Below, piece after piece: positions 1-7,807 of a stretch of 21,179 nt of DNA; the first letter of the stretch is position 1, and each line of letters begins with the position of its first letter. The DNA comes from Thiobacillus sp. UBA6918. Lineage in GTDB: Bacteria > Pseudomonadota > Gammaproteobacteria > Burkholderiales > Thiobacillaceae. A program made the translations under genes and the position numbers. The notes beneath the pieces are model-generated. The model ran no database searches and was not told the DNA's origin. It worked only from the letters and a program-made list of their open reading frames with translations. The stretch spans positions 1 to 21,179 of the forward strand of contig DKAU01000153.1 in assembly GCA_002450925.1 (NCBI GenBank), given 5' to 3'.

Positions 1-1
1 T

Positions 2-259
2 GAAGAAAACATCGACCACCTGAATTTTCGTGAACTCGAAGCCGGTACACGTTTGGGACTTGTCGCAACAGGCTGCCCAATAGCGATAGAAGCAAAAGAC
101 GAGAGCGGCAACGATGTCAGCCATCACCATTTTGAAATACGTGACGGCCAATTGCTTACTCGACGGCCTGTCATGCCCGCCATGCTGACACGTGATGCAC
201 GGATCATCCGGCAGGACTGTTTATGCTACTTGATGGAACGGTTGGCCTGGCGCCCCTAA
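2..259 (+). CDS. C-terminal part of an unidentified protein (5' end outside window)
   Basis: The frame is open from the left edge and stops with TAA at 257-259, so only about 85 C-terminal residues are visible. The visible part is hydrophilic, with several His, Asp and Arg residues (a His triplet near position 121) and no membrane segment. It ends in a short Cys-containing helix-like stretch followed by LAWRP. I do not recognise the family and assign no function. A TTG at 53 could be read as a start, but the frame continues upstream without a stop, so a truncated larger gene is more likely. It converges on the Tad operon and is followed by a bidirectional-looking terminator at 288-316. Confidence 0.6.
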   Translation, partial: EENIDHLNFRELEAGTRLGLVATGCPIAIEAKDESGNDVSHHHFEIRDGQLLTRRPVMPAMLTRDARIIRQDCLCYLMERLAWRP

Positions 260-287
260 TTTGTGCAAATCCTGAACCATTGAAATA

Positions 288-316
288 GAAACAGCCGCAC
301 GCGGTGCGGCTGTTTC
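288..316. terminator. Bidirectional intrinsic terminator
   Basis: A perfect 13-bp inverted repeat (288-300 with 304-316) encloses a 3-nt GCG loop. The stem has a GC-rich core (GCCGCAC) flanked by AAACA/TGTTT, so each strand has a U-rich run after the core; the minus-strand run (TGTTTCTATTTC) is better. It sits between the stop of the plus-strand gene (259) and the end of the minus-strand Tad operon (370), the right place to terminate both. Confidence 0.75.
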
Positions 317-325
317 TCCCGCGCT

Positions 326-362
326 TTCAAGGCAGCAGATAGCGACAATCTGCTGCCTTGAA
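326..362. repeat. 15-bp perfect inverted repeat, second hairpin at Tad operon end
   Basis: Positions 326-340 pair perfectly with 348-362 around a 7-nt loop. It lies 7 nt past the stop codon of the last Tad-operon gene on the minus strand. Neither side has a convincing T-run, so it may be a 3'-end stabilising hairpin or a factor-assisted terminator acting before the one at 288-316. Confidence 0.6.
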
Positions 363-369
363 TAACAGC

Positions 370-618
370 TTACTGATTTTCCGGTTCTGCTGGCATCGCT
401 GGTTCCGCCGGTGCAGCAGGCATCGCGGCTGGTTTTGACTCCTGCGCTTTAATACGATCACTAAGCTTGAGAATCTCAAGCTGAACAAATGCATTCGTTG
501 CTCTTGATTCCCTAACACCCCAAATGGCGGTGATTAATGCGAGGACCGCCAAACCAAAAGCGACCATCAGCCAAATTCCCACTCTTTCTGGTGCGATGAA
601 ACGGTTACGACTATCCAT
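370..618 (-). CDS. Small single-pass membrane protein at the end of the Tad operon
   Basis: An 82-residue protein of unknown function. I chose the ATG at 616-618 because AGGAG lies a few bases upstream; an in-frame start at 645 would add nine residues without a better ribosome site. A short basic N-terminus is followed by one hydrophobic segment (about residues 15-35), then a helical, possibly coiled-coil stretch. The protein ends in a low-complexity Ala/Pro/Glu/Met tail with the units MPAAPAEP and MPAEP. The likely topology is inner-membrane anchor with the tail outside the membrane. It follows tadD by 40 nt and ends at the operon terminators, so it is probably co-transcribed with the Tad genes. 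I know no named Tad component matching it. Confidence 0.65.
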   Translation of the reverse strand: MDSRNRFIAPERVGIWLMVAFGLAVLALITAIWGVRESRATNAFVQLEILKLSDRIKAQESKPAAMPAAPAEPAMPAEPENQ

Positions 619-658
619 ATACCTCTCCTTTATCATTAAAAACACTTACACAAGGCTG

Positions 659-2029
659 CTACTTGGCCAGACTGGCCACAAGGTATGGGCCCTTCGATCC
701 ATCTTTCCATGCTATAGCAGTATCTGCACCCAATACAACGCGCACATCAACGCGCCGATTAGCAACATCGCGCAAAACAATCTTCGGATTGGAGGGCATA
801 GTCTGCGCAAGTTCCATTGCCGCCGACTTTAGTTCAGGTCTGCACATGATCAGCGTTTGCGGCTTGTTGAACGGTTTAGCATTCGTAATACGTTTAACAT
901 TTAGCCCATTTAGACTCATTTCTGAACCAACCGCCTTTGCCAAGCCATTTACACCATTACCATTGGATACTTCAATTCTCAGGCCATTGAGTACCATAGA
1001 AACCTTGTTATCAAGGAGGCCCTCAACAGGCACAAGCTTTGCCTCTGAAGACATTTGTGGTTTAGCCACAGAGTCTTTGGCAGGCAGAACAGAGCTCTCT
1101 TTATAAGAGCTCTGCGAAGCGGAAACCTTATGTTGGATAACTTCTCGCTTGCTGGAAAACTGATTTATCACACTAGCAATAAATGGCTCTGACTTGATGA
1201 CTGCTTTTTCTCGCGGCTGATCCGCCAAGATAGCAACTTGCTCCACTTGCCGATCAGCTGAAGTTTGGACTATAGGTTTCGGGGCCTCTTTTGTAGCTGT
1301 TGTGCTTGCGAGAGTTGAAACGGCTTGAAGCGAACTCGATACGATCGGTTCAGCCGATTTTTTGGCTGCTAACTCATTAGTAGCAGGTTTCTCGCTGGCA
1401 GACTCATCATTTTTGTTAGCCTGTACGGCCATGTGGATTTTCTCTTGGCTTGAGGATTGATTAAATGCTGGCCTAGATGCTACGTCAGCTTCGGCAATAG
1501 CAAGATTCTGCTGCGCAATCGCATTTGCAGGATCAATTGCAATCGCCTGTTGTAGCGGCGCAATGGACTCAGAGCCTTTGCCTGCCAGTTTGAGGGAATA
1601 GCCCAAATTGGCCCAGACATGAGATGCACCTGGATCCTTTAGCAAGGCTGCCTCATATACCTTTCTAGCAGCATCATATTGCCCAAGCTTGTCATAGACG
1701 ACACCAAGGCCATTTAAAGCGTCCACATGGCCTGGGTCCATCCTTACAGCATCCCAGAAGGCTTCCTGGGCCTGCTCAAGGCGCCCTTGGTACAAGTAAT
1801 ACTTGCCAAGCGCGTAATAGCCATCGGGTGTCTTGTCGCCACGAGTAATTAGGGGCAAGGCCCGAATTTGAAGTTCCGGTTCATTTGCGGCATTAAGGTT
1901 ATTGACATCCATAAAAGTGCACCCGCCCAGAATGGCGGAGGCCAAGCCTGCCGTTGCCATGGCCTTCATGAGTGGCCACATGCTCTGTTTATTTTTTTGA
2001 GTGTGCGTTTGAGAATTTACTGTATTCAT
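659..2029 (-). CDS. tadD: TadD-like TPR lipoprotein with C-terminal LytR_C-like domain
   Basis: This is the TPR lipoprotein of Tad systems, thought to help secretin assembly or stability. The N-terminal hydrophobic segment ends in a lipobox (ILGGC), predicting a lipid-anchored Cys near residue 37. About three to four TPR units follow (roughly residues 65-180, with motifs such as ALNGLGVVYDKLGQYDAA). A long Ser/Lys/Ala-rich linker comes next. The last ~100 residues resemble LytR_C domains: VSNGNGVNGLA near the start of the domain and VRVVLGAD near the end. GGAGG at 2039-2043 is only 3 nt from the ATG at 2033-2035 but 9 nt from the ATG at 2027-2029, so I prefer the latter (456 residues). An A7 run lies in the first codons. 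It sits downstream of tadC (60-nt gap). The tadD assignment rests on TPR, lipobox and position. Confidence 0.85.
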   Translation of the reverse strand: MNTVNSQTHTQKNKQSMWPLMKAMATAGLASAILGGCTFMDVNNLNAANEPELQIRALPLITRGDKTPDGYYALGKYYLYQGRLEQAQEAFWDAVRMDPGHVDALNGLGVVYDKLGQYDAARKVYEAALLKDPGASHVWANLGYSLKLAGKGSESIAPLQQAIAIDPANAIAQQNLAIAEADVASRPAFNQSSSQEKIHMAVQANKNDESASEKPATNELAAKKSAEPIVSSSLQAVSTLASTTATKEAPKPIVQTSADRQVEQVAILADQPREKAVIKSEPFIASVINQFSSKREVIQHKVSASQSSYKESSVLPAKDSVAKPQMSSEAKLVPVEGLLDNKVSMVLNGLRIEVSNGNGVNGLAKAVGSEMSLNGLNVKRITNAKPFNKPQTLIMCRPELKSAAMELAQTMPSNPKIVLRDVANRRVDVRVVLGADTAIAWKDGSKGPYLVASLAK

Positions 2030-2088
2030 GGTCATACACCTCCAAAAATCATTATCACTGCCCGGCTAGTCGATATGCCACAGACTTG

Positions 2089-3000
2089 TCATGTACCGCT
2101 CATAACTGGACCAAGAATACGCGCCAAGGCAAGCATCGAGGGGCCAAGCAAGACTAAAAAGAGTGCAGGGAAAATAAAGAACACCACAGGAAACACCAGC
2201 TTCACTGGAAGTTTCTGCGCAGCTTCCTCGGCCCTGAGCATACGCTTTGTTCGCATGCCATCTGCATGGACACGCAAAGAATCCGCAATGCTGGTGCCAA
2301 ATTTGTCTGCCTGAATCAACATTGCCACCAATGCATCGATGTCCCCTACACCAGTCCTAAGGGCCAGATTGCGCAAAGCCTGATCGCGCGTAAGTCCCGC
2401 CCTTAATTCAAGATTGACTAACCGAAACTCATCCCCAAGTGCTGAACTGGTCTTGCCAATTTCATCTCCAACCTTGGCAATTGCCGCATCAAGACCCAAC
2501 CCGGCCTCAACGCAAACCACCATCAGATCCAAGGCATCTGGAAAAGCCTCAAAGATTTCGCGTTTCCGCTGACGCATACTCAAGATCAGGAATACATTTG
2601 GCAAGTAATACCCGATTGCAGTCATTAGCGGCAGCAACAGCGGCAGCTTTTCACGCATGTCCCCGACTGCGAGAATGAATGTCAAAACGAAGAAGGCCAC
2701 TGCCAATGCAGCCTTGGAACCGAAATAAATAGTTGGCGCCTCATCGCCTCGAAATCCTGCGTTCATCAACCGACGACGCACCCTGGATTTCATCCAGTCT
2801 TCTTTAGGCTGTGTGATTTTGGCGGCTGGCTGCAGCCATTCTGCGACTTTGGGAAGCCACTTTCCTGGGGTTTCGGCTGGCGTCCTCCCTGGCTGCAATC
2901 TCTCGACTCCTGCCCTACGTGGGGCCAGCACAAGAACAAGAAAGCCTACGGGTATTGCCACCAACAGGAAAACGACAATGAGCAGTAAGGTTTTATCCAA
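2089..3000 (-). CDS. tadC: TadC inner-membrane platform protein (T2SS F-like)
   Basis: An integral membrane platform subunit of the Tad pilus that pairs with TadB and couples the TadA ATPase to pilin polymerisation. The 303-residue length is usual. It has an N-terminal membrane segment, a basic cytosolic part, two central membrane segments, a T2SS-F-type helical domain (EAFPDALDLMVVCVEAGLGL, around residues 145-165) and a C-terminal hydrophobic hairpin (PVVFFIFPALFLVL). The DALDLM.V..EAGL signature is typical of TadC. The start appears to be TTG at 2998-3000, with GGGG upstream and no nearby ATG that keeps the first membrane segment. It follows tadB by 12 nt. Confidence 0.93.
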   Translation of the reverse strand: MDKTLLLIVVFLLVAIPVGFLVLVLAPRRAGVERLQPGRTPAETPGKWLPKVAEWLQPAAKITQPKEDWMKSRVRRRLMNAGFRGDEAPTIYFGSKAALAVAFFVLTFILAVGDMREKLPLLLPLMTAIGYYLPNVFLILSMRQRKREIFEAFPDALDLMVVCVEAGLGLDAAIAKVGDEIGKTSSALGDEFRLVNLELRAGLTRDQALRNLALRTGVGDIDALVAMLIQADKFGTSIADSLRVHADGMRTKRMLRAEEAAQKLPVKLVFPVVFFIFPALFLVLLGPSMLALARILGPVMSGT

Positions 3001-3012
3001 TTTTCGCCCCTG

Positions 3013-3984
3013 TCAAATTCTGATGCGCACCATGCGCCACATAATAACAATGCCAATAAATACCATGGCCGTCGCAATAGCAATCATGACCTGTCCCGTA
3101 GGATCCTTCCACAGTATGGACATGAATTGAGGCCAAATCAGAAACATGACGCCCGCCACCACGAAGGGCATAATTGAAAGAATCCATGCCTCAAGTCGCC
3201 CCTGGGAAGAAAGAACACGAATCCGTCCAAGCAGCCGCAAACGGTCTCTGATGATTCCTGCGATCTTGTCCAGAACGGCAGCAAGATTGCCCCCGGTTTC
3301 CCTCTGGATCAGTACAGAAATAACGAAATATTTCATATCCGGAATGTCTACACGTTCGACCATGTTGAGCATTGCGTCTTCAAGCGAAAGCCCATAATTC
3401 AGTTCATCAAATGTTGCTTTAAATTCCGATGCAATCGGCTCAGCCATCTCCTCGGAAACCATTTTTATCCCGCCAGAGAAAGCATGCCCAGCGCGCAGAG
3501 CCCTGCCCAGAAGATCAAGTGCGTCCGGAAGTTGAAGCAGCAATGCATGCATACGCTTAAATTTGGCGCGAACAACCATCAAGTAGGGCAGAGCAGCCAT
3601 AAATACGCCCATCACGATTGCATACAAAATGATCTTTGACACCAAATAGGCAAGAACCAGGCCCGCAGCAAAAAGCAAGCATGTCCAAAAAAAGAACATG
3701 GCAACACTCATGCTCATGCCGGATTGCACCAACAAGCGATCCAATTGATGAATACGCGGCAACTCCAGCAACACTTTTTCTATGGCAGGAGTTTTTGACA
3801 ATTCACGCTGCTTGAGAAGCTTGATCTCTCTCGCGGCGTGCCCACCAGCTGATAGCGAACGCAGTCGATTCTCGACTCGCCTGGCCTCAGGGCCCCGGGC
3901 GGCATCCCACATGCCGTACAAGGCCTCCACTGCCAGCAAGGCTGCAATGAAGGCAATCCCTAGCGCCGCATAGTAGAGTTCCAT
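3013..3984 (-). CDS. tadB: TadB inner-membrane platform protein (T2SS F-like)
   Basis: The partner of TadC in the inner-membrane platform of the Flp pilus motor. It has an N-terminal membrane segment, a cytosolic linker, two adjacent central membrane segments (about residues 95-140), a T2SS-F domain with the typical LPDALDLLGRALRAGHAF motif, and two C-terminal membrane segments. At 323 residues it has the normal length. The upstream tadA stop TAG (3988-3990) is followed directly by TTG then ATG. I chose the ATG at 3982-3984 because GAGG lies 8 nt before it; the TTG would add one residue. Translation is probably coupled to tadA. Confidence 0.93.
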   Translation of the reverse strand: MELYYAALGIAFIAALLAVEALYGMWDAARGPEARRVENRLRSLSAGGHAAREIKLLKQRELSKTPAIEKVLLELPRIHQLDRLLVQSGMSMSVAMFFFWTCLLFAAGLVLAYLVSKIILYAIVMGVFMAALPYLMVVRAKFKRMHALLLQLPDALDLLGRALRAGHAFSGGIKMVSEEMAEPIASEFKATFDELNYGLSLEDAMLNMVERVDIPDMKYFVISVLIQRETGGNLAAVLDKIAGIIRDRLRLLGRIRVLSSQGRLEAWILSIMPFVVAGVMFLIWPQFMSILWKDPTGQVMIAIATAMVFIGIVIMWRMVRIRI

Positions 3985-3987
3985 CAA

Positions 3988-5349
3988 CTAAACCTCGTAA
4001 ATATTGGCCGGGTCAAACCATTCGTCCTTAACTTCCACGCCACGCACAAGCAGGCGATCAGCAAATTTTGGACGTATGCCGGTCGCCCGGAAGTGTCCTT
4101 TGACCGTCCCATCCTTATCTACGCCCTTTTGTTCAAACGTAAAAATCTCCTGCATCGAGATCACATCACCTTCCATCCCCGTAATTTCCTGCATGCTGAC
4201 AATCTTCCGTTTGCCATCACTTAAACGTGCAATTTGAAGGACGACATTCAAGGCAGAACCGATCTGCTGCCTGGCGACCTTAGGTGGCAGGCTGATACCT
4301 GCCATACCAATCATGTTTTCAAGACGGGTCATCGAATCGCGAGGGGAGTTGGAGTGCACCGTGGTAAGAGAACCTTCATGCCCCGTGTTCATCGCCTGCA
4401 GCATATCCAGAACCTCCGCACCACGAACCTCGCCAACGATGATGCGGTCTGGACGCATACGCAACGAGTTTCGAACCAAAGCGCGCTGCGTCACCTCGCC
4501 CTTGCCTTCAATGTTCGGCGGCCTTGTCTCCAAGCGAACCACATGTGGCTGCTGCAATTGCAGCTCAGCAGCATCTTCGATGGTTACAATCCGTTCGCTT
4601 GGGGGGATGTAAGCCGACATGACATTAAGCAAAGTGGTTTTACCGGTACCGGTACCTCCCGAGATCAGTACGCTCTGTCGTGCCTGCACGATGCCTTCGA
4701 GCAGTGCCGCCATTGTTGGCGTAAGGCTTTTGTACTCGATAAGGTTATCCATGGTAAGCGGCACCACAGAAAAACGGCGGATGGACAATATCGGCCCATC
4801 CAGCGATACCGGAGGAATAATTGCATTGACCCTGGATCCATCCGGCAGCCGCGCATCTACCATCGGGCTGGATTCATCAATCCTTCGCCCAATCCCAGAC
4901 ACGATCTTGTCAATGATTTTCATTACATGCGCATTGTCACGGAATGTTATCGGCGTCATCTCAAGCTTGCCGAGGCGCTCGACGTAAACCTGTCGGTAAG
5001 TATTGACGAGAATGTCAGAGATAGTCGGATCTGCAAAAAGGGGTTCAATAGGTCCCAAGCCAAGAACTTCGTGCTGAATATCCCGCACGATCCGCTCACG
5101 CTCTGCCTCATTGATCGGAACTGCTTCTTCCGCAACCAGCTTCTCGACGAGGAAACTCAATTGCCGCTTTAGCTCATCGAGCGGCATGGTCTCGATAACT
5201 GTCAGATCCATCCGCTCCAGCAGCTTCTGATGGATCCGCATCTTGAGTTCCTGATAGGCCTTGTCGGCCGGGCTGAGCTGGAAAGCAGTCGCACCCAAGG
5301 CCGTGCTCTCGCCCTCACCCTTTTCCATGCGTTCCCTTAACCCGCTCAT
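3988..5349 (-). CDS. tadA: TadA/CpaF secretion ATPase
   Basis: Hexameric GspE-family ATPase that powers Flp pilus assembly at the cytoplasmic face. The 453 residues contain an N-terminal helical region (about 30-95), a PAS-like N-domain (about 100-200), Walker A GGTGTGKTT at 231-239, an Asp-rich box (ERIVTIEDAAEL, about 252-263), Walker B with acidic residues (RIIVGEVRGAE, about 302-312) and a His box (TGHEGSLTTVH, 322-332). All expected catalytic motifs are intact. The ATG at 5349 is preceded by a strong AGGGGG. It lies between tadZ and tadB, the canonical order, and ends immediately before tadB. Confidence 0.97.
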   Translation of the reverse strand: MSGLRERMEKGEGESTALGATAFQLSPADKAYQELKMRIHQKLLERMDLTVIETMPLDELKRQLSFLVEKLVAEEAVPINEAERERIVRDIQHEVLGLGPIEPLFADPTISDILVNTYRQVYVERLGKLEMTPITFRDNAHVMKIIDKIVSGIGRRIDESSPMVDARLPDGSRVNAIIPPVSLDGPILSIRRFSVVPLTMDNLIEYKSLTPTMAALLEGIVQARQSVLISGGTGTGKTTLLNVMSAYIPPSERIVTIEDAAELQLQQPHVVRLETRPPNIEGKGEVTQRALVRNSLRMRPDRIIVGEVRGAEVLDMLQAMNTGHEGSLTTVHSNSPRDSMTRLENMIGMAGISLPPKVARQQIGSALNVVLQIARLSDGKRKIVSMQEITGMEGDVISMQEIFTFEQKGVDKDGTVKGHFRATGIRPKFADRLLVRGVEVKDEWFDPANIYEV

Positions 5350-5378
5350 ACTTCCCCCTTTAAATCGCTGCCTTCAGA

Positions 5379-6608
5379 TCACTTATTCGGCCCACCCAAA
5401 AAAGAAAACCAATGCTTACGCGTCTTCTTTTCTGGCTCCTTAGAACTCACCAAAGCTTGTGACCACTTCTCAAGGCTTTTTGCGCTTGCCGAATGAGGGG
5501 CCATTTCACCTATTGGAACACCCTGATTTACCGCTTCACCAACATACTTATGGTCATTGGGAACCGCCCAGAAAGCAGGCCCCAGAACCCTGTTTACATC
5601 AGTAACCGGCAAATCACCTTCTCCGCCTGAGCGATTAATGACCCACCGTATCTTATTTTCACTATAGTCCAAGTTTTCCTTATAACCGAGTACGTGAAAG
5701 ACCTCCTTCATACGGCGTGCATCGCGCACATAAGGCAAACTTAATTGAAGAACCGGATAAACATGATCCGCCAGATCAAGCGCTTTAAGGCTTACAGCAT
5801 CCATCGTCCTGGAGACGTCAAGGATGATGAAATCGTATTGACCCCGAGCCAAGGCAACAATGGACTCGATGTGCTCTGGCTTAACCAACTCGGCATCTGC
5901 GGCATTCTCGGGAGCGGCAAGCAAATCTAAGCCTGATGGTAACTTGGCTACTGACGATGCAAGAAAACTCCTGTCAAGACGCGCGAAGCTTCCACACACC
6001 CCTGCCAGCGTCGTAGCTGGAGAGCGGTCCATAAGAAAAAAAGCCGCATCGCCAAACTGGAGGTTGAGGTCTATCAGTAGAACCCTTTTTTGATGCTTTG
6101 ATGCCAGAAAATGGGCGAGGTTGGTTGCCAGAAAAGTCGAACCGCTGCCGCCTTTGCAGGGCAAAAAAGCCATAACTTCGCCTTGCTTCACCTGTGACTG
6201 CAATGATTTGCGGACTCCCAACCGGCTTACAAGTGCTGCAATTTCCCCCTCAACAAATGGCTCAAAAAGGAACTCTTTGACTCCGGCTCGCAAAGCCTGA
6301 ACCATCAAATCAGGATCCTTGGAGTGGCAGGAGATCACTACCGACACCCCCGGATGGGTTAACGTAAACTGTGAGAGCGTATTCATGTACTCAGGGGACT
6401 TCTGGGTTTCCTGTGCAATAAGCACATCCGGCAATTCCGCTTGAGTTAGCTTGCTCAATCCTTGAATTCCCCCCTGATGGAGAGATACCCGAATTCCTGA
6501 TTGATCCTTCAACGCAGCGCCTACTGCTGCTATAAATTCTGGGGCACTACCGAAAACCGCGACCTTGAGGGGCGGCATATCTGAATGATTGTTTTTATCC
6601 ACATTCAT
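5379..6608 (-). CDS. tadZ: TadZ/CpaE pilus-localisation ATPase (MinD/ParA-like)
   Basis: A ParA/MinD-family protein that positions Tad machines, usually at a pole. Residues 12-130 form an atypical receiver-like domain, without a clear phospho-acceptor triad by eye. The nucleotide-binding domain starts with KGGSGST (152-158): the signature Lys is kept but the usual P-loop Lys is Ser, as in many CpaE/TadZ proteins. LLIDLNLQFGD (about 177-187) is the Walker A' region and FIILDVSR-type sequence follows. The start is the ATG at 6606-6608; no strong ribosome site is visible. It follows a 151-nt gap after the TadE/F-like gene, the largest gap within the assembly-gene run, so an internal promoter is possible although I could not identify a convincing one. 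tadA follows 29 nt downstream. Confidence 0.92.
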   Translation of the reverse strand: MNVDKNNHSDMPPLKVAVFGSAPEFIAAVGAALKDQSGIRVSLHQGGIQGLSKLTQAELPDVLIAQETQKSPEYMNTLSQFTLTHPGVSVVISCHSKDPDLMVQALRAGVKEFLFEPFVEGEIAALVSRLGVRKSLQSQVKQGEVMAFLPCKGGSGSTFLATNLAHFLASKHQKRVLLIDLNLQFGDAAFFLMDRSPATTLAGVCGSFARLDRSFLASSVAKLPSGLDLLAAPENAADAELVKPEHIESIVALARGQYDFIILDVSRTMDAVSLKALDLADHVYPVLQLSLPYVRDARRMKEVFHVLGYKENLDYSENKIRWVINRSGGEGDLPVTDVNRVLGPAFWAVPNDHKYVGEAVNQGVPIGEMAPHSASAKSLEKWSQALVSSKEPEKKTRKHWFSFLGGPNK

Positions 6609-6759
6609 ATTTTTGTCTTCGCTTGATCAGCGTTCGTTACGTTGCCAGATTCGTAATAGAAACTTGCATACTTCCGGAAAATTGATTGCATCATGCCGAA
6701 ATCTTGTCGTTCAATATTTCTTTATTAATAGCCCATGGTTAACCGCCCCATGATGCCAT

Positions 6760-7323
6760 TCAGGGTATATATCCCAAGGATTCAGCTGGCACAGTCGTTT
6801 CGGCATAATATTCATTCACATCTCCATTAGTTCCCAGCCAGCTTTTCACAAGGTTGTACATGTCCAGTATTTCCCCCTGCTTGACGCGGGCCTGCACAAA
6901 CACAACACACTTCGAATCGCCATCGACACATAAATTCGGCTGATCCAAATAACTGTTGTCCATATCCCCCTCCAACACCCAATCAGTATCAGAATCGGGG
7001 GCTGCGCACGCATTGATGCAGTAACGAACCTGAAAAATATCAGTCATATCGCCTGGCGTGCGCTGGTAAAAGGGCCAAAAAGCAAAACCACTCGAAGAAG
7101 TCAGCAGGCAAGATTGTTTAGCGGCCAAAGCGCCGGCAGGGGTTGGGTCTTTGACAGTCGCTTCTCTGGCAATACAGCGTGTCAGATGCTGGGTGGTATT
7201 GCGGACGTAAAAAGCCCTGCCAAACTCGAATATCCCCCACATGGCGAGGAAAAAGAAAAAGGCGACAAGCGCAAACTCAACAATGCTTGCTCCTTTTTGG
7301 ATCTTTTGGAATCTTGTCAGCAT
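6760..7323 (-). CDS. TadE/TadF-like pseudopilin, six cysteines after the membrane segment
   Basis: A minor pilin-like protein of the Tad system. The N-terminus carries a prepilin-peptidase-like site, KG at residues 10-11 followed by ASIVEF with Glu at +5 (residue 16), then one hydrophobic helix ending near residue 32. This is the PF07811 (TadE-like) pattern. The extracytoplasmic part has six Cys, an even number consistent with disulfides outside the membrane. It starts 6 nt after the stop of the preceding TadE-like gene, with only a weak ribosome site, suggesting translational coupling. It could be the TadF equivalent; TadE and TadF cannot be separated by sequence here. Confidence 0.85.
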   Translation of the reverse strand: MLTRFQKIQKGASIVEFALVAFFFFLAMWGIFEFGRAFYVRNTTQHLTRCIAREATVKDPTPAGALAAKQSCLLTSSSGFAFWPFYQRTPGDMTDIFQVRYCINACAAPDSDTDWVLEGDMDNSYLDQPNLCVDGDSKCVVFVQARVKQGEILDMYNLVKSWLGTNGDVNEYYAETTVPAESLGYIP

Positions 7324-7329
7324 GCCAAG

Positions 7330-7797
7330 TTATCTCATGTAAGGCATGGTTGTTTGGACCCTCAAGCCAGAATTTCCGCCTGGCTGGGGCAATGGGGCGC
7401 CAAGTGACCAGAGCCAATGCATCCGGTAATTGTTAACCGTAACAGTGATGTATTCCGGGGCACCACCCGAACCCCAACCACCGGTAAACCCTGTAACCTG
7501 AACTGTATTTTCAAGAGCCGTTCCATTCGCATCTTCTGCCGGAACCCCGGCTGAAACAGCATTGTTTTGCACCATCGTTTGAGCGACGCCCACTGGATCC
7601 CCGGATGTATCCCAAGGCTGCATGGAGAGGTAGCGTGCGGCATCGCGGGTCGCTTTTTGGATTGCGTTGTAATACCAAAATGCTCGCCCAATCTCGGTAA
7701 TGCCGATCGTTACCAGTAGTAGAAAGAAGAGTGATATTGCCAGTTCGATAATGGCAACGCCTCTCTGTTTCTTGGATATTTTGTTGCAAACAATCAT
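7330..7797 (-). CDS. tadE: TadE-like pseudopilin
   Basis: A 155-residue minor pilin-like protein. Basic leader, then RG (residues 12-13) followed by VAIIEL, giving Glu at +5 after the predicted TadV cleavage site, and a hydrophobic helix to about residue 33. The motif matches TadE-like proteins. The exported part has no Cys, unlike the next gene. I chose the ATG at 7795-7797 because AAGG lies just upstream, overlapping the stop of the tadG-like gene (7808-7810). An in-frame start at 7830 would add 11 residues and overlap that gene. Translational coupling with tadG is likely. Confidence 0.87.
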   Translation of the reverse strand: MIVCNKISKKQRGVAIIELAISLFFLLLVTIGITEIGRAFWYYNAIQKATRDAARYLSMQPWDTSGDPVGVAQTMVQNNAVSAGVPAEDANGTALENTVQVTGFTGGWGSGGAPEYITVTVNNYRMHWLWSLGAPLPQPGGNSGLRVQTTMPYMR

Positions 7798-7807
7798 GCC
7801 GTTAGCC

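Noticed and set aside
663..1106. 147-codon plus-strand ORF opposite the tadD C-terminus
   Set aside because: Antisense shadow of the conserved LytR_C-like region; no supporting signals.
4234..5172. 312-codon plus-strand ORF antisense to tadA
   Set aside because: It lies wholly inside the well-conserved tadA reading frame, shows no domain, signal or membrane pattern, and is rich in Cys, His and Arg as expected for a shadow frame.
5839..6160. Loss of the P-loop Lys in TadZ (KGGSGST) as a sign of a dead ATPase
   Set aside because: Substitution at this position is common in the CpaE/TadZ family, so it is not evidence of decay here.
6609..6759. Promoter in the 151-bp gap before tadZ
   Set aside because: Several AT-rich words exist, but none forms a -35/-10 pair with acceptable spacing and match, so I did not annotate one.
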